Under the pieces are notes generated by a model. The model ran no database searches, was not told where the DNA came from, and worked only from the letters and a program-made list of their open reading frames with translations. Positions 39,784 to 50,631 of a stretch of DNA of 64,000 nucleotides are shown here, piece after piece (the first letter of the stretch is position 1; every line of letters begins with the position of its first letter). The position numbers and the translations under genes were made by a program. The stretch comes from Burkholderia sp. (GTDB taxonomy: Bacteria > Pseudomonadota > Gammaproteobacteria > Burkholderiales > Burkholderiaceae), in contig JAIRVP010000010.1 of the NCBI GenBank assembly GCA_031253835.1, positions 1 through 64,000 on the forward strand, written 5' to 3'.

Positions 39784-41196
39784 ATGACGACGGCGAACCG
39801 CAAGAAGATCCTGCTCAACGCGTTCAACATGAACTGCGTCGGGCACATCAACCACGGGCTGTGGACGCATCCGCGCGACCGCTCCGCGCACTACACCGAT
39901 CTCGACTACTGGGCCGATCTCGCGAAGACGCTCGAACGCGGCAAGTTCGACGGGATCTTTCTCGCGGACATCGTCGGCGTGTACGACGTGTTCGGCGGCG
40001 GCCCCGACGTCGCGCTGCGCGAATCGGTGCAGGTGCCCGTCAACGATCCGCTGCTGCTCGTGCCCGCGATGGCGCAGGTCACGCGGCACCTCGGCTTCGG
40101 CGTGACCGCGAACCTGACCTACGAGCCGCCTTACCTGTTCGCGCGCCGCATGTCGACGCTCGATCACCTGACGAAAGGCCGCGTGGGCTGGAACATCGTC
40201 ACCGGCTACCTCGACAGCGCCGCGCGCGGGATGGGCCTCGCGCAGCAGATCGGCCACGACGACCGCTACGAGCGCGCGGACGACTACATGGACGTCGTCT
40301 ACAAGCTGTGGGAACAGAGCTGGGACGACGACGCGGTGATCCGCGACGCGCAGGCGCGCGTGTTCGCGCAGCCGGGCAAGGTGCGGCGCGTGAAGCACGA
40401 CGGGCCGTTCTATTCGGTCGACGCGATTCATCTCAGCGAGCCGTCGCCGCAGCGCACGCCGGTGCTGTACCAGGCCGGCTCGTCCGCGCGCGGCGTCGAG
40501 TTCGCGGGCCGTCACGCGGAATGCGTGTTCGTGAACGGGCAGAGCAAGGCGGCCGCACGCGCGGCGGTGCTCGACATCCGCGCGGCCGCGGCACGGCAGG
40601 GCCGCGACCCGGCATCGATCAGGATCTTCGCGGGCGTGAGCGTGGTGACGGCCGAGACCGAACTGCTCGCACGAGAGAAGTTCGACGAATACCGGCGCCA
40701 TGCGAGCCCCGAAGCCGGCCTCGCGCATTTCGCGAGCTCGACCGGCATCGACTTCGCGCAGTACGGCCTCGACGAGCCGATCTCGTACGTGAAGACCGAT
40801 TCGATCCAGTCGGCCGTCGACGCGATCTCGCGCAAGAGCACGACCGGCACGTGGACCGTGCGCCGCATGCTCGAGCAGATGTCGCTCGGCGGCCGCTATG
40901 CGCCGATCGTCGGTTCGCCGTCGCAGGTCGCGGACGAGCTGCAGTCGTGGATCGACGAAACCGGCATCGACGGCTTCAACCTGACGCGCACCGTGATGCC
41001 CGAGTCGTTCGAGGATTTCGTCGACTGGGTCGTGCCCGAGCTGCAGAACCGCGGTGTCTACAAGGAAGACTACGATCCCGCGCCGACGCTGCGCGAGAAG
41101 CTGTTCGGCGCAGGCCCGCGCCTGCCCGCGTGGCACACCGGCGCACAGCACCGGCCGGCTGCCGTAGCCGAACCCGCGCATCCCGCGCATGCCTGA
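39784..41196 (+). CDS. LLM-class flavin monooxygenase (NtaA/SnaA/DszA/CmoJ family)
   Basis: A 470-residue two-component FMNH2-dependent monooxygenase. It shows the NtaA/SnaA subfamily pattern: LNAFNMNCVGHINHGLW at the start, GRVGWNIVTGYLDSAARGMG, DDRYERADDYMDVVYKLW, and QAGSSARGVEFAGRHAECVF. Members cleave C-S bonds (dibenzothiophene sulfone, alkyl sulfonates) or oxidise S-alkylcysteines (CmoJ/YtnJ of Bacillus). The gene is 11 bp after the MetQ-like gene and 18 bp before metN, so importer and enzyme are made together. No dedicated flavin reductase is in the operon. Confidence 0.9.
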   Translation: MTTANRKKILLNAFNMNCVGHINHGLWTHPRDRSAHYTDLDYWADLAKTLERGKFDGIFLADIVGVYDVFGGGPDVALRESVQVPVNDPLLLVPAMAQVTRHLGFGVTANLTYEPPYLFARRMSTLDHLTKGRVGWNIVTGYLDSAARGMGLAQQIGHDDRYERADDYMDVVYKLWEQSWDDDAVIRDAQARVFAQPGKVRRVKHDGPFYSVDAIHLSEPSPQRTPVLYQAGSSARGVEFAGRHAECVFVNGQSKAAARAAVLDIRAAAARQGRDPASIRIFAGVSVVTAETELLAREKFDEYRRHASPEAGLAHFASSTGIDFAQYGLDEPISYVKTDSIQSAVDAISRKSTTGTWTVRRMLEQMSLGGRYAPIVGSPSQVADELQSWIDETGIDGFNLTRTVMPESFEDFVDWVVPELQNRGVYKEDYDPAPTLREKLFGAGPRLPAWHTGAQHRPAAVAEPAHPAHA

Positions 41197-41214
41197 ACCT
41201 GACGGAGCGAAGCG

Positions 41215-42393
41215 ATGACGCAACTGTTCGATACGCTGGGGTTCGTCGAGCCGTCGGCCGTGCTGGCCGGCGCCGCCGCAACGGCGCATGAAGAAGCGGG
41301 CGCGTCGGCCGCCGGCGGCGCGGCCGTGTCGCTGGAGCAGGTCGGCAAGGTGTTCGCGACGCCGCGCGGCCAGGCCGCCGCGCTGCGCGACGTGACGCTC
41401 GACGTGCGGCGCGGCGAGGTGTTCGGGATCATCGGCCGCAGCGGTGCCGGGAAGTCGACGCTGCTGCGGCTCGTGAACGGGCTGGAGCGGCCAAGCTCGG
41501 GCCGCGTGCGCGTGCAGGGCGTCGACGTCGGCGCGCTCGACGAGGACGGGCTCGTCGCGCTGCGCCGCCGCACCGGGATGGTGTTCCAGCATTTCAACCT
41601 GCTGTCCGCGAAGACGGTGTTCGAGAACGTCGCGCTGCCGCTGAAGATCGCGGGCGTGCCGAAGGCCGGGCGCGTGCGCAAGGTCGACGCGCTGCTCGAC
41701 CTCGTCGGCCTCGCCGCGAAGCGCGACGCGTATCCGGCGAGCCTGTCGGGCGGGCAGAAGCAGCGCGTCGGCATTGCCCGCGCGCTCGTGCACGATCCCG
41801 AGGTGCTGCTGTGCGACGAGGCGACGTCGGCGCTCGATCCCGAGACGACGCAATCGATCCTCGCGCTGCTCGCCGACATCAACCGCCGCCTCGGGCTGAC
41901 GATCGTGCTGATCACGCACGAGATGGAAGTGATCCGCGCGGTGTGCGACACCGTCGCCGTCATCGAGCAGGGCGAAGTCGTCGAAACGGGCCCCGTGTGG
42001 CGCGTGTTCGGCGATCCGCGCCACGGCGCGACACGCGCGCTGCTCAGCACGCTGCAGCACGACCTGCCGGCCGAACTGGCTGCCCGCGTGCAGCCGCTGC
42101 CCGAGCAGGCCGCGCTGCCCGACGGCGCGCAGGTCGTGCTTGACGTCCGCTATACGGGCGAGAGCGGCGGCGAGCCGGACGTCGGCGCGCTCGCGGCGGC
42201 GCTCGGCGGTTCCGTGCGGTTCCTGCACGGCGGGATCGAGCGTATTCAGGGTCATGCGCAGGGGCGGCTCGTGATCGCGGCCGCGCCCGGCGTGGACGAT
42301 ACGGGGGCGCAGCCTGCGCGCAGCGCGGTTGCCGCGCTGCTCGAACGCGCACGCCGCCACGCGAATCACGCGGAGGTGCTCGGCTATGTTTGA
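41215..42393 (+). CDS. metN: MetN-type ABC transporter ATPase
   Basis: A 392-residue ATPase. After an N-terminal extension of about 35 residues absent from most MetN proteins come Walker [10 protein letters not shown], the signature [15 protein letters not shown], Walker [15 protein letters not shown] and the switch His in LITHEME. The C-terminus holds the NIL regulatory domain ([20 protein letters not shown]) that senses methionine in MetNI. The stop overlaps the metI start by 8 bp. Confidence 0.93.
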   Translation: MTQLFDTLGFVEPSAVLAGAAATAHEEAGASAAGGAAVSLEQVGKVFATPRGQAAALRDVTLDVRRGEVFGIIGRSGAGKSTLLRLVNGLERPSSGRVRVQGVDVGALDEDGLVALRRRTGMVFQHFNLLSAKTVFENVALPLKIAGVPKAGRVRKVDALLDLVGLAAKRDAYPASLSGGQKQRVGIARALVHDPEVLLCDEATSALDPETTQSILALLADINRRLGLTIVLITHEMEVIRAVCDTVAVIEQGEVVETGPVWRVFGDPRHGATRALLSTLQHDLPAELAARVQPLPEQAALPDGAQVVLDVRYTGESGGEPDVGALAAALGGSVRFLHGGIERIQGHAQGRLVIAAAPGVDDTGAQPARSAVAALLERARRHANHAEVLGYV

Positions 42394-43042
42394 ACTCTGG
42401 TGGCCCGAACTGCTCGACGCGATCCGCGACACGCTGTCGATGGTCGCCGCGTCGGCCGCGATCGCGGCGCTGATCGGCATTCCGCTCGCGGTGATCCTCG
42501 TGACCACCGCACCGGGCGGCATCTACGAACGGCGCGGCGTGAACGCGGTGCTCGGCGCGCTCGTCAACGTGTTCCGCTCGACGCCGTTCATCATCCTGCT
42601 CGTCGCGCTGCTGCCGTTCACGCGCGTGCTGATCGGCACGACGATCGGCGTGTGGGCGGCCGTCGTGCCGCTGTCGATCGCCGCGATCCCGTTCTTCGCG
42701 CGGATTGCCGAAGTGAGCCTGCGCGAAGTCGATCGCGGGCTGATCGAGGCCGCGCTCGCGATGGGCGCGAAGCGCCGCCACATCGTGTGGCACGTGCTGC
42801 TGCCGGAGGCGCTGCCCGGCATGCTCGGCGGCTTCACGATCACCGTCGTCGCGCTGATCGGCTCGACCGCGATGGCGGGCGCCGTCGGCGCGGGCGGGCT
42901 CGGCGATCTCGCGATCCGCTACGGCTATCAACGTTTCGACACCACCGTCATGGCGACTGTGATCGTGATCCTGATCGCGCTCGTCTCGGCCGTGCAAATC
43001 ACGGGCGACCGCCTGGTCCGACGCGTGACCCGGCGCACCTGA
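42386..43042 (+). CDS. metI: MetI-type ABC transporter permease
   Basis: A 218-residue permease with five transmembrane helices and the binding-protein-dependent EAA loop ([20 protein letters not shown]) that contacts the ATPase. Near-N-terminal [20 protein letters not shown] is typical of MetI. The ATG at 42386 is inside the metN coding end (8-bp overlap), so the two are coupled. Together with MetQ and MetN it forms a complete importer. Confidence 0.94.
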   Translation: MFELWWPELLDAIRDTLSMVAASAAIAALIGIPLAVILVTTAPGGIYERRGVNAVLGALVNVFRSTPFIILLVALLPFTRVLIGTTIGVWAAVVPLSIAAIPFFARIAEVSLREVDRGLIEAALAMGAKRRHIVWHVLLPEALPGMLGGFTITVVALIGSTAMAGAVGAGGLGDLAIRYGYQRFDTTVMATVIVILIALVSAVQITGDRLVRRVTRRT

Positions 43043-43096
43043 GCGACGCCACGAGCGTCCGCTCGCTTCATTCATGATCCTGAGAGAACACAACTT

Positions 43097-43939
43097 ATGA
43101 CCTTGCCCATCGGCGCACCGCGCGAATGGAACGGAGAATTCGAGGAAGCGCTGTTTCTCGACGTGGCGCGACGCCATCGTCCGGGCTTTCCGGCCAAGCT
43201 CGCGACACCGCCGCGCGAGCCGCGCGATGACGACGAGCTGGCCGCCGTCGCCGACTACTACACGAAGATGGCGTCGCACGACCTGTTCATCGTGCAGGTC
43301 GTCGCGAAGGCGATCGACACGCTGTTCCGCGACGATCCGCATTTCCAGCTGATCCTGTCACGCCAGCTCGGCGACGACGGCGCGCACGCGGCGATCGGCC
43401 GCGACCGCGTGACCGAACTGACGGGGCGCGATCCGCTGCCGGAAGTCGACCGGCTCGTCGCCGCGCACTGGGCGCGCATCGGCGACATCGCGGTGCGCGA
43501 CGTCGCGGGCTTTCTCGCGTTCGAATGGCATTACGAGCTGCACATCCTCGCGAAGCTGTGGATCCAGCGCAAGACGGGCCGCATCGGCGACAGCGCGATG
43601 CGCGAGCACGGCGAGAACCGGATCCGGCCGGACGAGGAATGGCATCGCGTGCAGATCGTCCAGTGGTGGTTCGACACGCTGAACGCGCTGCCGGCCGCCG
43701 AACGCGACGCGCTGATCGATCGCGTGATCGCCGCCGACGAGGAAACGCAGGCGCGGCTCGACGGTTACCTGCACGACGAGTACGCGCATACCGCGCACGT
43801 GTTCGGCGCCGATATCGCCGAATACCGCGCGATCTACGACGACTGGCGGCGCGAGATCCTGTCGCGGCTGACCGGCCGCCGGATCGATGCGCTGGTGCCG
43901 CTGTCGGGTGAAACCGTTGAACAGGAAGCCATTGCATGA
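43097..43939 (+). CDS. Unknown protein with ferritin-like metal-ligand pattern
   Basis: A 280-residue soluble, mostly helical protein that I do not assign to a named enzyme. It has a periodic set of potential metal ligands in predicted helices: D94-G-A-H97 in LGDDGAH, E143/H145/E147/H149 in FEWHYELH, E180-E-W-H183, and E228-Y-A-H231 in DEYAH with a further H234. The repeated (D/E)xxH spacing is the signature of ferritin-like or haem-oxygenase-like di-iron proteins. It sits between metI (54 bp) and the DszC-like gene, whose ATG overlaps its stop (ATGA), so it is part of the same pathway, perhaps an oxygenase. Function is inference. Confidence 0.6.
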   Translation: MTLPIGAPREWNGEFEEALFLDVARRHRPGFPAKLATPPREPRDDDELAAVADYYTKMASHDLFIVQVVAKAIDTLFRDDPHFQLILSRQLGDDGAHAAIGRDRVTELTGRDPLPEVDRLVAAHWARIGDIAVRDVAGFLAFEWHYELHILAKLWIQRKTGRIGDSAMREHGENRIRPDEEWHRVQIVQWWFDTLNALPAAERDALIDRVIAADEETQARLDGYLHDEYAHTAHVFGADIAEYRAIYDDWRREILSRLTGRRIDALVPLSGETVEQEAIA

Positions 43940-45147
43940 ACGATCCACGCGGCCCGGCGACTTTCGCGCCGGATACCGACACGCCGGCCGTCGACCGCGA
44001 GGCGCTGGCGCGCGCGATCGACGCGCTGCGCGTGACCGCCGCCGCGCGCGACCGCACGGGCGGCCACGCGGGGCAGGAGAAGCAGTGGCTCGCCGATGCG
44101 GGCCTGCTGACGCTCGCGGTGCCGCGCGCGTTCGGCGGGCAGGAAGCCGCGTGGCCGGCGATCTACGACGCGATCCGGCAGGTCGCACGCGTCGACAGCG
44201 CGCTCGCGCATCTCGTCGGGTTCCAGTGCCTGCAGGTCGTGAGCGTCGACGTATGGGGCAGTGCCGCGCAGCGCGAACGCTACCTGCGCGGCACGGTCGA
44301 CGGGCGCTGGTGGTGGGGCAATGCGGTCAATCCGCTCGATACGCGGCTCGTGGCGACCGCGACGCCAGACGGCGGCTACCGGCTCGACGGCGTGAAGGGT
44401 TTCTGTTCGGGCACGCGCGGGTCGCAGCGGATGACGGTGTCCGCGCACGATCCGGCCACCGGCCGCACCGTGTTCGGCGTCGTGCCGACCGATCGTCCGG
44501 GGATCACGGTCAATGAAGACTGGGATCCGGTCGGCCAGCGCCAGACCGACAGCGGCAGCGTGCGCTTCGACGGCGTGACGCTCGCGGCGGACGAGGTGCT
44601 GCACCGTTCCGAGGCGCCGCCGACGCCGCGCGCGACGCTGCGCACGCTCGTGTCGCAGCTCGTGCTGACGAACCTGTTCGTCGGCCTGGCGGAAGGCGCG
44701 CTGGCCGAGGCGCGCGATTACGTGCGGCAGCACGGCCGTCCGTGGATTCATGCCGACGTCGCGCAGGCGGAAGACGATCCGTACACGCTGCAGCGCTTCG
44801 GCGACATGCGCGTGCGTGCGATCGCCGCGGCGGCGCTGGCCGATCGCGCGGCCGCGGCGTTGCAGCGCGCGTGGGCGCGGCAGGATGCGCTGACGGCCGA
44901 CGAACGCGCCGACGTGGCGCTCGCGGTATCGGAAGCGAAGATCGTCGCGCAGCGCGCGGCGCTCGACAACGGCGAAGCGCTGTTCGATGCGTGCGGTGCG
45001 CGCGCGACGGCCGCGTCGCTCGGCCTCGACCGCTTCTGGCGGAATGCCCGCACGCATACGCTGCACGATCCGCTCGACTACCGGCTGCGCGATGTCGGCC
45101 GGTTCGCGCTGACGGGGGAACTGCCGCCGGCGTCGCTCTATACGTAA
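43936..45147 (+). CDS. Acyl-CoA-dehydrogenase-fold monooxygenase (DszC/SfnB-like)
   Basis: A 403-residue protein of the acyl-CoA dehydrogenase superfamily. It belongs to the group of FMN-dependent sulfur monooxygenases (DszC, SfnB and relatives) rather than true acyl-CoA dehydrogenases: the catalytic Glu of the latter is absent where expected, and the block RWWWGNAVNPLDTRLVATAT with KGFCSGTRGSQ is characteristic. DszC-type enzymes use reduced flavin and oxygen to oxidise sulfur. Last gene of the six-gene operon; no terminator seen before the zinc-regulated promoter at 45253. Confidence 0.82.
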   Translation: MNDPRGPATFAPDTDTPAVDREALARAIDALRVTAAARDRTGGHAGQEKQWLADAGLLTLAVPRAFGGQEAAWPAIYDAIRQVARVDSALAHLVGFQCLQVVSVDVWGSAAQRERYLRGTVDGRWWWGNAVNPLDTRLVATATPDGGYRLDGVKGFCSGTRGSQRMTVSAHDPATGRTVFGVVPTDRPGITVNEDWDPVGQRQTDSGSVRFDGVTLAADEVLHRSEAPPTPRATLRTLVSQLVLTNLFVGLAEGALAEARDYVRQHGRPWIHADVAQAEDDPYTLQRFGDMRVRAIAAAALADRAAAALQRAWARQDALTADERADVALAVSEAKIVAQRAALDNGEALFDACGARATAASLGLDRFWRNARTHTLHDPLDYRLRDVGRFALTGELPPASLYT

Positions 45148-45252
45148 TACGCAGCGGGCAGGACTGGCGCCGGTCCGTTTCGGGCATCCGCGCGCCGGCT
45201 GCGGCCCCCGGCTGCCGGCACATCGATGGACCGGCTTGCTGGACGTCTGAAA

Positions 45253-45285
45253 TGATATGTTATATCGTTGCGATACAATATATCA
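45253..45285. promoter_or_regulatory. 33-bp dyad, probable Zur box for the zinc-sparing operon
   Basis: Left arm TGATATGTTATATCG and the complement of the right arm TGATATATTGTATCG match at 13 of 15 positions around a TTG centre. The AT-rich core containing GTTATA and the position 35 bp before the COG0523 gene fit a Zur operator; the genes behind it are the standard Zur targets. Confidence 0.65.
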
Positions 45286-45319
45286 TTCGTACCTCAACGT
45301 CCTCTTCCGGAGTCGCCCG

Positions 45320-46528
<1,209 letters not shown>

Positions 46529-46588
46529 CCTGAACGCGCGCTTCCTGCATCGACCCGGATGGAGAAGGCGCTCCACCGGAATCCGAGC

Positions 46589-47509
46589 ATGAATGCAGCG
46601 CTTCCCGATATTTCCCTGACCGACGTCGCGCCGGGCCGCCGCCCGCTCGAATGGGTCGGCATGCAGGGCATCGACCTGCCCGTCGCGGTGGCCGAACCCG
46701 GCTGCCGGCGCGACGTGCATGCCCGCGCCGACGTGCAGGTCGATCTGCCGGCACCGCATGTGAAAGGCATTCACATGTCGCGGCTGTACTGGCTGCTCGA
46801 CTGGCTCGCCGATGGCGAAGCGCTGTCGCCGGCCGGCTTGCGGCGTGTGCTGCGCGCGATGGTCGACAGCCATCGCGACTGCGACACGCGCAGCGCGCGC
46901 GTGCGGCTGCGCTTCGACCTGCTGGCCCGCCGCTCGGCGCTCGTGACCGAGGGGCTCGCCGGGTGGAAGGCGTATCCGGTTCAGGTCGACGCGACGCTTG
47001 CCGGCGACGCGTTCGAGCTGCGCGCGCAGGTGACGGTCGCTTATTCGTCGACGTGCCCGTGCTCGGCCGCGCTGTCGCGGCACTGGGTCGAACAGGCATT
47101 CCTGACGGCGTTCGGCCACGAGGCTCGCGTGGAGCCGGTGGCGGTGGCCGCGTGGCTGAAACGGCATGCGACGGCCGCCACGCCGCACAGCCAGCGCAGC
47201 GAAGCCGTCGTGAGCGCGGCGCTGCCCGCCGACGGCGCGACGCTGGGGCTGATCGACCTGATCGATCGCATCGAGCACGCGCTCGGCACGCCGGTGCAGA
47301 CGGCCGTCAAGCGCGCGGACGAGCAGGCGTTCGCGGTGCTGAACGGCGAAAACCTGATGTTCGTCGAGGATGCCGCGCGCCGCGTGCAGGCCGCGCTGGA
47401 GGGTCACCACGCGAGCCCGCGCATCCGCGTGCGCCACCTGGAAAGCCTGCATCCGCACGATGCGGTGGCGTGGGCCGCGCCGGTTCCGGAAGGCGCCGAC
47501 GCATGCTGA
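46589..47509 (+). CDS. folE2: GTP cyclohydrolase IB (metal-flexible FolE2)
   Basis: A 306-residue FolE2 that converts GTP to dihydroneopterin triphosphate, replacing the zinc-dependent FolE when zinc is scarce. Recognisable blocks: [11 protein letters not shown] at the start, [10 protein letters not shown], the active-site Cys loop [10 protein letters not shown] and [10 protein letters not shown]. The start at 46589 ([10 protein letters not shown]) fits the family N-terminus; an in-frame ATG at 46559 is a possible alternative. The stop overlaps the next start by 7 bp. Confidence 0.93.
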   Translation: MNAALPDISLTDVAPGRRPLEWVGMQGIDLPVAVAEPGCRRDVHARADVQVDLPAPHVKGIHMSRLYWLLDWLADGEALSPAGLRRVLRAMVDSHRDCDTRSARVRLRFDLLARRSALVTEGLAGWKAYPVQVDATLAGDAFELRAQVTVAYSSTCPCSAALSRHWVEQAFLTAFGHEARVEPVAVAAWLKRHATAATPHSQRSEAVVSAALPADGATLGLIDLIDRIEHALGTPVQTAVKRADEQAFAVLNGENLMFVEDAARRVQAALEGHHASPRIRVRHLESLHPHDAVAWAAPVPEGADAC

Positions 47510-48084
47510 TCCGCAAGCTGTTCCGGTTCGAGAATGCGCATGTCGTGCGCGGCTGCAGCACGCGGCGCTGCTCGCATTCGATCCACGGCCATTCGTATCG
47601 CGTCGAGCTGTTGCTCGAAGCGCATGCGCTGGACCACGGGCAGATGATCTACGACTTCGGGCTGCTCAAGGGCGACGTGCGCGACCTGATCGATGCGTTC
47701 GACCATGCGGTGACGCTATGGTCGGACGACGATCCCGGCTACGTCGAGAGCATGCGCCGCCATTCCGAGCGCTGGGTGTTGCTGCCCGTATCGCCGAGCG
47801 CCGAACAGTTCTCGCGCGTGCTTTTTCGTCTCGTCGACGCGGCACTGTCCGGCACGCGCATGTCGAACGGCGAGGCCGACGTGCGGCTGCATTCGGTCAT
47901 CGTGCACGAGACCGAGACCGGCTACGCGCAGTGTTTCCGCGACGATGCGTTCAATCCGCGCATGGGCCGCATCGACCTCGAGGCGATCGTGTTCGCGCCG
48001 GCCATCGCCGCGCAGTGGCGCGACCCGGGCCTGTTCGAGCGGCTCAAGCGCGGCCCTCTCCTTTCCCGGCAGGAATCCTCATGA
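47503..48084 (+). CDS. 6-pyruvoyl-tetrahydropterin/QueD-type protein (zinc-stress paralogue)
   Basis: A 193-residue member of the PTPS/QueD family. Typical blocks: [13 protein letters not shown] with the first metal His, [12 protein letters not shown] with the HGH pair, and [19 protein letters not shown]. It makes 6-carboxytetrahydropterin (queuosine path) or 6-pyruvoyl-tetrahydropterin. Neighbouring folE2 supplies its substrate, and a second queD is expected elsewhere. Overlaps both neighbours (7 bp with folE2, 4 bp with the gamma-CA gene), so the operon is tightly coupled. The C-terminus is longer than classical QueD (about 120 residues). Confidence 0.88.
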   Translation: MLIRKLFRFENAHVVRGCSTRRCSHSIHGHSYRVELLLEAHALDHGQMIYDFGLLKGDVRDLIDAFDHAVTLWSDDDPGYVESMRRHSERWVLLPVSPSAEQFSRVLFRLVDAALSGTRMSNGEADVRLHSVIVHETETGYAQCFRDDAFNPRMGRIDLEAIVFAPAIAAQWRDPGLFERLKRGPLLSRQESS

Positions 48085-48641
48085 TCCGAAAGAACCCGCG
48101 CGGCGACCTGCCGCAGATTCATCCGAACGCGTTCGTCGATCCGACCGCCATCCTGTGCGGGCTCGTGATCGTCGAGGAGAACGTATTTATCGGCCCGTAC
48201 GCGGTGATCCGCGCCGACGAAACGGATGCCGACGGCCAGATCGCACCGATCGTGATCGGCGCGCATTCGAACATCCAGGACGGCGTCGTGATTCATTCGA
48301 AGTCGGGCGCGAGCGTGACGATCGGCCGGCACACGTCGATCGCGCATCGCGCGATCGTCCACGGGCCGTGCAAGGTCGGCGACGGCGTGTTCGTCGGGTT
48401 CAACAGCGTGCTGTTCAACTGCACGATCGACGACGGCTGCGTCGTGCGCTACAACGCGGTCGTCGACGGCTGTCACCTGCCGCCGGGCTTTTACGTGCGT
48501 TCGACCGAACGCATCGGGCCGGAAACCGACCTCGCCGCGTTGCCGCAGGTCACGGCCGACGCGAGCGATTTCTCCGAGGACGTCGCGCGCACGAACAATG
48601 CGCTGGTGCTGGGCTACAAGCACATCCAGAACGAGTTCTGA
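48081..48641 (+). CDS. Gamma-class carbonic anhydrase-like protein
   Basis: A 186-residue left-handed beta-helix protein of the gamma-carbonic anhydrase (Cam/CamH, YrdA) family. The three metal-binding histidines are at H72 (VVIHSK), H89 and H94 (SIAHRAIVHG). Gamma enzymes can work with iron or cobalt, which makes sense of zinc-starvation control. Hexapeptide repeats run from about 10 to 130. The start overlaps the QueD-type stop (ATGA). Catalytic activity in vivo is not certain for all family members. Confidence 0.88.
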   Translation: MIRKNPRGDLPQIHPNAFVDPTAILCGLVIVEENVFIGPYAVIRADETDADGQIAPIVIGAHSNIQDGVVIHSKSGASVTIGRHTSIAHRAIVHGPCKVGDGVFVGFNSVLFNCTIDDGCVVRYNAVVDGCHLPPGFYVRSTERIGPETDLAALPQVTADASDFSEDVARTNNALVLGYKHIQNEF

Positions 48642-48644
48642 GTC

Positions 48645-50015
48645 ATGGGCGAATGGATGGGACGTGAAGCAGCCGACGTGCCGAAGCGCCGCCACGTCGA
48701 CCTGCTCGTGCAGGGCGGCACGGTGATGACGCCCAACGGTGCCGAACGGATCGACGTCGCGTGCGCGGATGGCCGCGTCGTCGCGCTGGGCGCATTGCAG
48801 CGCACCTGGCGTGCCGACGTCGTGCTCGATGCGCGCGGCTTGCATGTGCTGCCGGGCGTCGTCGACAGCCAGGTGCATTTCCGCGAACCGGGGCTGACGC
48901 ACAAGGAAACCATCGAGGCCGGCACGCGCGGCGCGGTGCTCGGCGGCGTCACGACGATCTTCGAGATGCCCAATACGCATCCGCTGACGCTGAGCGGGCA
49001 GGATCTGCAGGCGAAACTGGATCGCGCGCGCGGCCGCGCGTGGTGCGACTACGCGTTCTACATCGGCGGCTCGGCCGTGAACGCCGAACGGCTGCCGGCG
49101 CTCGAGCGCCTGCCCGGCTGCGCGGGCGTGAAGGTCTTCATGGGCAGTTCGTTCGGCGATCTGCTGGCCGACGACGAAACCGTCCTGCGCCGGATCCTGC
49201 GCAACGGGCGGCGGCGCATGGCCGTGCATGCGGAGGACGAGGCGCGGCTGCGCGAACGCAAGGCGATCGTGGAGGCAAGCGGCGACGTGCGCGACCATCC
49301 GCACTGGCGCGACGCGGAAAGCGCGCTGATCGCGACGCGGCGCATCGTCGGGCTGGCTGCCGAGACGGGCCGCAGGCTGCATGTGCTGCACGTGTCCACG
49401 GCGGACGAGATGGCGTTTCTTGCGCAGCACCGGCGGCGCGTGACGGTCGAGGTCACGCCGCACCACCTGAGCCTGCATGCGCCCGATTGCTACGAACGGC
49501 TCGGCACGTTCGCACAGATGAATCCGCCGGTGCGCGAGCGGCATCATCAGGCGGCGCTGTGGCAGGCTGTCCGCGATGGCGTGGTCGACGTGATCGGCAG
49601 CGATCATGCGCCGCATACGCGCGACGAAAAACGCCGCCCGTATCCGCAGTCGCCGAGCGGGATGACCGGTGTGCAGACGCTGTTGCCGCTGCTGCTCGAC
49701 CACGTGCATGCGGGCCGCCTGAGCCTCGAACGGCTGGTCGACCTGACCAGCGCCGGGCCGGCGCGCATTTTCGGCATCGAAGGGAAGGGGCGCATCGCGG
49801 CCGGCTACGACGCCGATTTCAGCATCGTCGACCTGCACGCGCGGCGGATCATCCGCGACGAATGGATCGCCAGCGTGAGCGGCTGGACGCCTTACGACGG
49901 GTGCGCGGTCACGGGCTGGCCCGTGCATACGGTCGTGCGCGGGCAGGTTGTCGTGCGGGATGGTGCGCTGAACGGGCAGCCGGCCGGGGAGGCCGTCACG
50001 TTTCTGGACGCCTAG
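48645..50015 (+). CDS. pyrC: Dihydroorotase, zinc-stress paralogue (PyrC2 type)
   Basis: A 456-residue class I dihydroorotase/hydantoinase-type amidohydrolase. It has the metal-binding DSQVHFREPGLTHKE (HxH-like in this family as the VHFRE segment), the carboxylated-Lys region GVKVFMGSSFG and the VIGSDHAPHTRDEK block. Dihydroorotase makes dihydroorotate in pyrimidine synthesis; Zur-controlled back-up copies are known next to COG0523/folE2 genes. The ATG at 48645 is 3 bp past the gamma-CA stop. It ends convergent with, and overlapping by 4 bp, the Lrp-type gene. Confidence 0.88.
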   Translation: MGEWMGREAADVPKRRHVDLLVQGGTVMTPNGAERIDVACADGRVVALGALQRTWRADVVLDARGLHVLPGVVDSQVHFREPGLTHKETIEAGTRGAVLGGVTTIFEMPNTHPLTLSGQDLQAKLDRARGRAWCDYAFYIGGSAVNAERLPALERLPGCAGVKVFMGSSFGDLLADDETVLRRILRNGRRRMAVHAEDEARLRERKAIVEASGDVRDHPHWRDAESALIATRRIVGLAAETGRRLHVLHVSTADEMAFLAQHRRRVTVEVTPHHLSLHAPDCYERLGTFAQMNPPVRERHHQAALWQAVRDGVVDVIGSDHAPHTRDEKRRPYPQSPSGMTGVQTLLPLLLDHVHAGRLSLERLVDLTSAGPARIFGIEGKGRIAAGYDADFSIVDLHARRIIRDEWIASVSGWTPYDGCAVTGWPVHTVVRGQVVVRDGALNGQPAGEAVTFLDA

Positions 50016-50476
50016 ATCGGCAGGCGCACCGTCTGCTTGATGCGCTTCAGCGGAATCTCGGTTTCGACGTTGCGGACGCCTTCGATCTGCGTGAGCGTCT
50101 CCATCTGGAAGCGCTGGTAGTCGTCGAGATCCCGCGCGATCACGCGCAGCAGATAGTCGTAGCTGCCGGCCATCAGGTGACATTCGAGCACTTCGGGCGC
50201 CTGCTCCATCTCGCGCGCGAAGCGTTCGACCGTCGTCTTGTCTTGCCGCTCCAGCGTGACGCGCACGAACGCGGTGAAGCGCAGGTCGACGGCGGCGGGA
50301 TTCAGCAGCGCGACATAGGCGTCGATCACGCCCTGCTCCTCGAGCAGATGCACGCGGCGCAGGCAGGGCGTGGCCGACAGCCCGGCCTGTTGCGCGAGTT
50401 CGGCATTCGTCTGATTCGAATTCCGTTGCAACGCACGCAGAATGCGCCGGTCGATCGCGTCCAGTTTGGTTGGCAT
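50012..50476 (-). CDS. Lrp/AsnC-family regulator
   Basis: A 154-residue regulator with an N-terminal helix-turn-helix (DAIDRRILRALQRNSNQTNA, ELAQQAGLSATPCLRRV) and a C-terminal RAM domain (VLECHLMAGSYDYLLRVIARDL). Divergent from a LysE-type exporter gene with 155 bp between, it is a likely regulator of that exporter in response to an amino acid, as Lrp-LysE pairs usually are. Convergent and overlapping by 4 bp with pyrC. Confidence 0.93.
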   Translation of the reverse strand: MPTKLDAIDRRILRALQRNSNQTNAELAQQAGLSATPCLRRVHLLEEQGVIDAYVALLNPAAVDLRFTAFVRVTLERQDKTTVERFAREMEQAPEVLECHLMAGSYDYLLRVIARDLDDYQRFQMETLTQIEGVRNVETEIPLKRIKQTVRLPI

Positions 50477-50631
50477 TTTTGACTACCGAGGGCGTGAATG
50501 CTAGAGAATAGCGCCAAATCGGGTATCTGAAGTAGCCAAATACGCATCCAATCTCCACGGGAAGGCGCCGATAATCTGACGACCGGCCGGACGATTCTCG
50601 TCCGTCTGCCATCCGTCTCAGGAGCTATCCC

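Noticed and set aside
38632..41196. An 854-codon frame that would fuse upstream sequence to the flavin monooxygenase
   Set aside because: The part before 39784 is a shadow of the MetQ-like gene in another frame; the monooxygenase family begins at the ATG at 39784.
39700..42522. A 940-codon leftward frame opposite the monooxygenase and metN
   Set aside because: Low-complexity Arg/His/Ala composition and complete overlap with well-supported genes.
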